Shown: positions 63,269-64,000 of the stretch, piece after piece
How the letters are laid out: the number at the start of each line of letters is the position of its first letter
Numbering within the stretch: position 1 is the first letter of the stretch
Source of the DNA: JAJOKK01 sp965370555
GTDB taxonomy: Bacteria > Bipolaricaulota > Bipolaricaulia > UBA7950 > UBA9294
Reading direction: 5' to 3'
Length of the DNA stretch: 64,000 nt
NCBI GenBank assembly: GCA_965370555.1
Contig: CBDUVB010000008.1
Coordinates: forward strand, 1 to 64,000
The notes under the pieces: model-generated
What the model was told of the DNA's origin: nothing
Seen by the model: the letters and a program-made list of their open reading frames with translations, nothing else
The model's database searches: none
Program-made: the position numbers and the translations under genes

Positions 63269-64000
63269 ATGGAACTGAAAGAATTACGTGCAGAGAAGAT
63301 CGACTCGCTCCAGAAGATCGCGAAGGACTTGAAGATAAAGAATGGAATGCAGCTCGGGAAGGAGGATCTCCTGCGTTCGATCATGATCCACCTGGCCAAG
63401 GAGAACGATCTTCGGTTCAGCGACGGCCCCCTGGAGATCCTACCCGATGGCTACGGGTTCCTGCGCAACGGAAATTGTCTCCCTAGCAGGAACGATATAT
63501 ATATTTCGCCTTCACAGATCAAGCGCTTCGGCCTGCGAAACGGGGACCTCGTCACCGGGCCGATCCGAGCTCCCAAGAACGATGAGCGATACTTCGCCCT
63601 CCTCAAACTGGAAGATATCAACGGTACGCCCCCAGAGGAATCGCGCCGTCGACCGATCTTCCGCGAGCTAACCCCGCTTCACCCTGATACACATCTCCGG
63701 TTGGAGCACGATCCCGAGGATATATCCACAAGGATCATCGACCTCTTCTGCCCCATCGGAAAAGGGCAGCGAGGGCTGATCGTCTCCCCTCCCAAAGCGG
63801 GAAAGACGACCCTCCTGAAGAAGATCGCAAGGGGAATCAATGCCAACTACCCAGAGATGAAGCTCTTCGTCCTCCTGGTCGATGAGAGGCCGGAGGAGGT
63901 CACCGACTTCAGCCGCTCGATCGACAATGGAGAGGTCGTAGCCGCGACCTTCGACCAGGAACCGCGACACCACACCCGCATCGCCGAGATCGTTACCAAC
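63269..64000 (+). CDS. rho: Transcription termination factor Rho (5' part)
   Basis: The first 244 codons; the gene continues past the window. GAGGTG precedes ATG 63269. The N-terminal domain (MELKELRAEKIDSLQKIAKD), the RNA-binding cold-shock-like domain (EILPDGYGFLRNG) and Walker A (SPPKAGKTTLLKK) are all normal. It is 12 bp after the exchanger gene. Confidence 0.96.
   Translation, partial: MELKELRAEKIDSLQKIAKDLKIKNGMQLGKEDLLRSIMIHLAKENDLRFSDGPLEILPDGYGFLRNGNCLPSRNDIYISPSQIKRFGLRNGDLVTGPIRAPKNDERYFALLKLEDINGTPPEESRRRPIFRELTPLHPDTHLRLEHDPEDISTRIIDLFCPIGKGQRGLIVSPPKAGKTTLLKKIARGINANYPEMKLFVLLVDERPEEVTDFSRSIDNGEVVAATFDQEPRHHTRIAEIVTN

Overview
The window carries a compact, mostly tightly packed bacterial chromosome segment of moderately high GC. 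It contains the tail of a glycine cleavage cluster, a six-subunit Rnf complex, alpha-type glutamine synthetase, pyruvate phosphate dikinase, SpoVS, an Opp transporter and very large secreted proteins. This suggests an anaerobic, deep-branching lineage. Candidatus Bipolaricaulota (OP1/Acetothermia) would fit, but that placement is inference from gene content; no 16S gene is present.

Layout. 1-7.4 kb: gcvPB, gcvPA, gcvH and dnaB on the minus strand, divergent from rpsB-tsf-pyrH. Ribosomal protein S2 has an acidic tail built from three 39-residue repeats. 7.4-8.1 kb: a decayed nucleotidyltransferase gene with an intact small partner. 8.2-19.1 kb: one long minus-strand unit with a PucR-type regulator, a BMP-type ABC importer (ATPase, two permeases, binding protein), and DUF2877, DUF1116, FdrA and a 56-residue protein. 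This looks like a purine/ureide-type import and catabolism cassette resembling the E. coli allFGH (oxamate carbamoyltransferase) genes.

19.2-22.7 kb: an accessory region with a MNT-HEPN pair whose HEPN gene carries a premature stop, then three single-gene units on the minus strand (two unknown proteins and a PIN protein). Each unit is followed by an imperfect palindrome with CCTAAC/GTTAGG-type ends, resembling an integron cassette array without an integrase. It abuts the promoter and CIRCE-like operator of an unusual ClpB-like ATPase that lacks the M-domain.

22.8-33.9 kb: clpB-like, glnA, a small ribbon-helix-helix protein, a repeat-rich intergenic region, then apbE and rnfCDGEAB. ApbE would flavinylate RnfD and RnfG. 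33.9-44.5 kb, minus strand: tyrS, gyrA, oppC, oppB, oppA, a secreted helical-repeat protein and a membrane-anchored peptidase-MA-like protein. 44.7-51.4 kb: spoVS, argS, ftsY, ppdK, and a convergent PiT phosphate transporter.

52.1-60.4 kb: three consecutive secreted proteins (a 1364-residue protein, a fibronectin-III protein and a papain-like cysteine-peptidase-like protein), preceded by a structured leader. 60.5-64 kb: an atypical tRNA-His-like RNA, a family 2 glycosyltransferase, rpiB, a Na+/Ca2+-type exchanger, and the first 244 codons of rho, which runs off the window.
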